Assembly (NCBI GenBank): GCA_025352585.1 | Contig: JANXTD010000154.1 | Span: 1-6,979, forward strand | Direction: 5' to 3' | DNA length: 6,979 bases | Source of the DNA: Fimbriiglobus sp. | GTDB lineage: Bacteria; Planctomycetota; Planctomycetia; Gemmatales; Gemmataceae | Shown: piece by piece, positions 5,701-6,979 of the stretch | Numbering within the stretch: position 1 is the stretch's first letter | How the letters are laid out: each line of letters opens with the position of its first letter | Notes under the pieces: model-generated | Databases searched by the model: none | What the model was told of the DNA's origin: nothing | Seen by the model: the letters and a program-made list of their open reading frames with translations, nothing else | Translations under genes and position numbers: made by a program

Positions 5701-6979
5701 GCGGCTGGTCCCACGTCAGTCGGTTGGTCGGGAGCGCCCCCAAGTTCAGGCGCTCGATGTTCGGGCAGGCCATCGCGTCGGCCAGGAACTGCCCGTCCTC
5801 GCTCAGCACCGTCGCCGCCAGGGTGTAGCCGATGCGCTTCAGCACGTCGGCCTGCGGGCATTCTACGACCGCGGCGTAGGGGAACAAAAACTCCTTGTTC
5901 GCCAGCGGGTGCTCCGGCGTGTCGCACAGCACGACCGTCGGCAACAGGTACGCAATACGCCCCTCCTTGACCAGCCGCGGCGTGCCCCGCACCTGCTCGG
6001 TGACATCGACCGCGCCGGGGGTCTCGAGCGCCTTGGTGACCATGCCGTCGATGGCGTCGGCGACTTCGGGCTTGGCGAAGCCGGCGATCTCGCAGTCGGG
6101 GCTGTCCCACGGCCGCGGCTTGGCCCCGGCGAGCCGCTTCGCGATCGCCTCGGCAATCGCCTTGCCGTTGCGCGGCGTCCAGACGCCCGAGGCGTTGACG
6201 CAGGCTCGGCCGCCGTTGCCGGCGATCCCCTCGACGATCACGTCGAGGTACTGCTCGAAGTTGTCGGCCTGGTCGTCGCCGAAAATGAACTTGCTGTAGC
6301 CGGTGCCGTGGATCTCGACGCGGTGGTCGTTCTTGTACGGGGCCATCGTCTTGTCGTCGCCGAAGGCCATGCTGCGGCCGCACAGCCGCAGGATGTCGGC
6401 GGCCCCGGCGTGGTCGGTCGGCAGGAAGCCGAGGAACTTCGCCGGCAGCCCCGCCTTGATGAACGCTTGCAGCACCCGCATCGGCGTCCACGGCTCCTCG
6501 CGGCCCGGCTTGAGCAGCAGCGGCATCTTGAAGGCGATCGTCGGCACCCACAGCGAGTGGACCCCCGGCGAGTTCGACGGCAGCACCGCCCCGAACACGT
6601 CGGTCGTCGGGTAGAACGCCTGCATCCGGCCGTTGGTCGTCGCGTAGCCGCTGTCGAGCATGCTGAGGTCCAGCCCGCGGGTCAGGCCGCCCAATACGAC
6701 TTCGATGTTTTCGAGGACGTAGTGGACCTTGAGCGCGTTGCGGCGGCAGAAGACCATCGGCGAGCCGGTCGTCGCCGACAGGTTGCGGACGTAGTCGTCG
6801 AAGCTCAGTTCGGCGTCGCCGCACGGCAGCGTCGCGTTGACGAAGTGGTCGGCCGCCTGACGGTAGATTTCGAGGATGTCGCGGATCGGGATGGCCCGCA
6901 ACTCCTTGTGGGTACGCTCCATCTGTCCCAGGTCGCGGGCGATCTGCGACCCGGTGACCTGGCTGACCTCCGCGACCGG
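5579..6979 (-). CDS. Aldehyde dehydrogenase, 5' end beyond the window
   Basis: This enzyme is expected to oxidise an aldehyde with NAD(P). The frame is open from the window edge, and the codons before the ATG at 6922 read PVAEVSQVTGSQIARDLGQ, which is typical of an aldehyde dehydrogenase N-terminus. The gene therefore runs off the window and 6922 is not its start. Numbering from the first visible codon (466 residues): LPSNSP around N136 is the oxyanion asparagine, K157 (LLLKPG) the cofactor lysine, E222 (VEIHGTGYSK) the likely general base, and C260 (NGGRACVNAS) the likely nucleophile. The motifs deviate from the usual ELGGK and GQ-C forms, marking a divergent branch. The C-terminus carries about 26 Ala/Pro/Val-rich residues after the conserved NLFTHLYRQRA and overlaps the next gene by 122 nt. 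It is the first visible gene of a three-gene operon; the promoter is outside. Confidence 0.92.
   Translation of the reverse strand, partial: PVAEVSQVTGSQIARDLGQMERTHKELRAIPIRDILEIYRQAADHFVNATLPCGDAELSFDDYVRNLSATTGSPMVFCRRNALKVHYVLENIEVVLGGLTRGLDLSMLDSGYATTNGRMQAFYPTTDVFGAVLPSNSPGVHSLWVPTIAFKMPLLLKPGREEPWTPMRVLQAFIKAGLPAKFLGFLPTDHAGAADILRLCGRSMAFGDDKTMAPYKNDHRVEIHGTGYSKFIFGDDQADNFEQYLDVIVEGIAGNGGRACVNASGVWTPRNGKAIAEAIAKRLAGAKPRPWDSPDCEIAGFAKPEVADAIDGMVTKALETPGAVDVTEQVRGTPRLVKEGRIAYLLPTVVLCDTPEHPLANKEFLFPYAAVVECPQADVLKRIGYTLAATVLSEDGQFLADAMACPNIERLNLGALPTNRLTWDQPHEGNLFTHLYRQRALNIAPTSHAAPQQPAVASVGAGVPAV

Noticed and set aside
5697..6824. 375-codon minus-strand ORF overlapping the aldehyde dehydrogenase
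   Set aside because: It is in the wrong frame of the same strand, Arg-rich and without domains; the aldehyde dehydrogenase frame has catalytic residues.

Overview
The window is a GC-rich chromosomal segment. Its content suggests a planctomycete, perhaps near Gemmata: strong G/C bias at third codon positions, a PAS/GAF-GGDEF signalling protein, an exported PQQ-like beta-propeller protein, and a divergent aldehyde dehydrogenase paired with an iron-type alcohol dehydrogenase. This placement is an inference from style; no rRNA or marker gene is present.

Left part (1 to about 900): no intact recognisable gene. It opens with what looks like the 3' end of an unidentified plus-strand gene. That gene is interrupted by a 71-bp element (41-111) with perfect 15-bp terminal inverted repeats. 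An 11-bp near-perfect direct repeat abuts the element on both sides, which is the signature of a transposon-derived MITE. Further right are a cluster of helically spaced TGGCAC/GTGCCA half-sites (489-549), which includes a close match to a sigma-54 promoter, and a short minus-strand ORF with unusually gene-like codon use (551-676) that may be a gene remnant. The rest of this part looks non-coding.

Middle (911-3356, plus strand): a cytoplasmic GAF-PAS-PAS-GGDEF diguanylate cyclase with its active site and product-inhibition site intact, followed 79 bp later by a DUF1003 two-helix membrane protein with a good Shine-Dalgarno site.

Right part (3362-6979, minus strand): a tight operon read right to left. 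It holds an aldehyde dehydrogenase (5' end beyond the window), an iron-containing alcohol dehydrogenase whose start overlaps the aldehyde dehydrogenase by 122 nt in another frame, and, 8 bp downstream, an exported PQQ-like propeller protein. The two enzymes plausibly interconvert an alcohol, its aldehyde and the carboxylic acid; the substrate cannot be read from the sequence. The operon converges on the DUF1003 gene with only 5 bp between stop codons, and a 13-bp perfect palindrome spans both stops.

I see no tRNA, rRNA, CRISPR array, complete insertion sequence or defence system. The most unusual items are the MITE that appears to have replaced a protein's C-terminus, the phased half-site cluster, and the long out-of-frame overlap between the two dehydrogenase genes.
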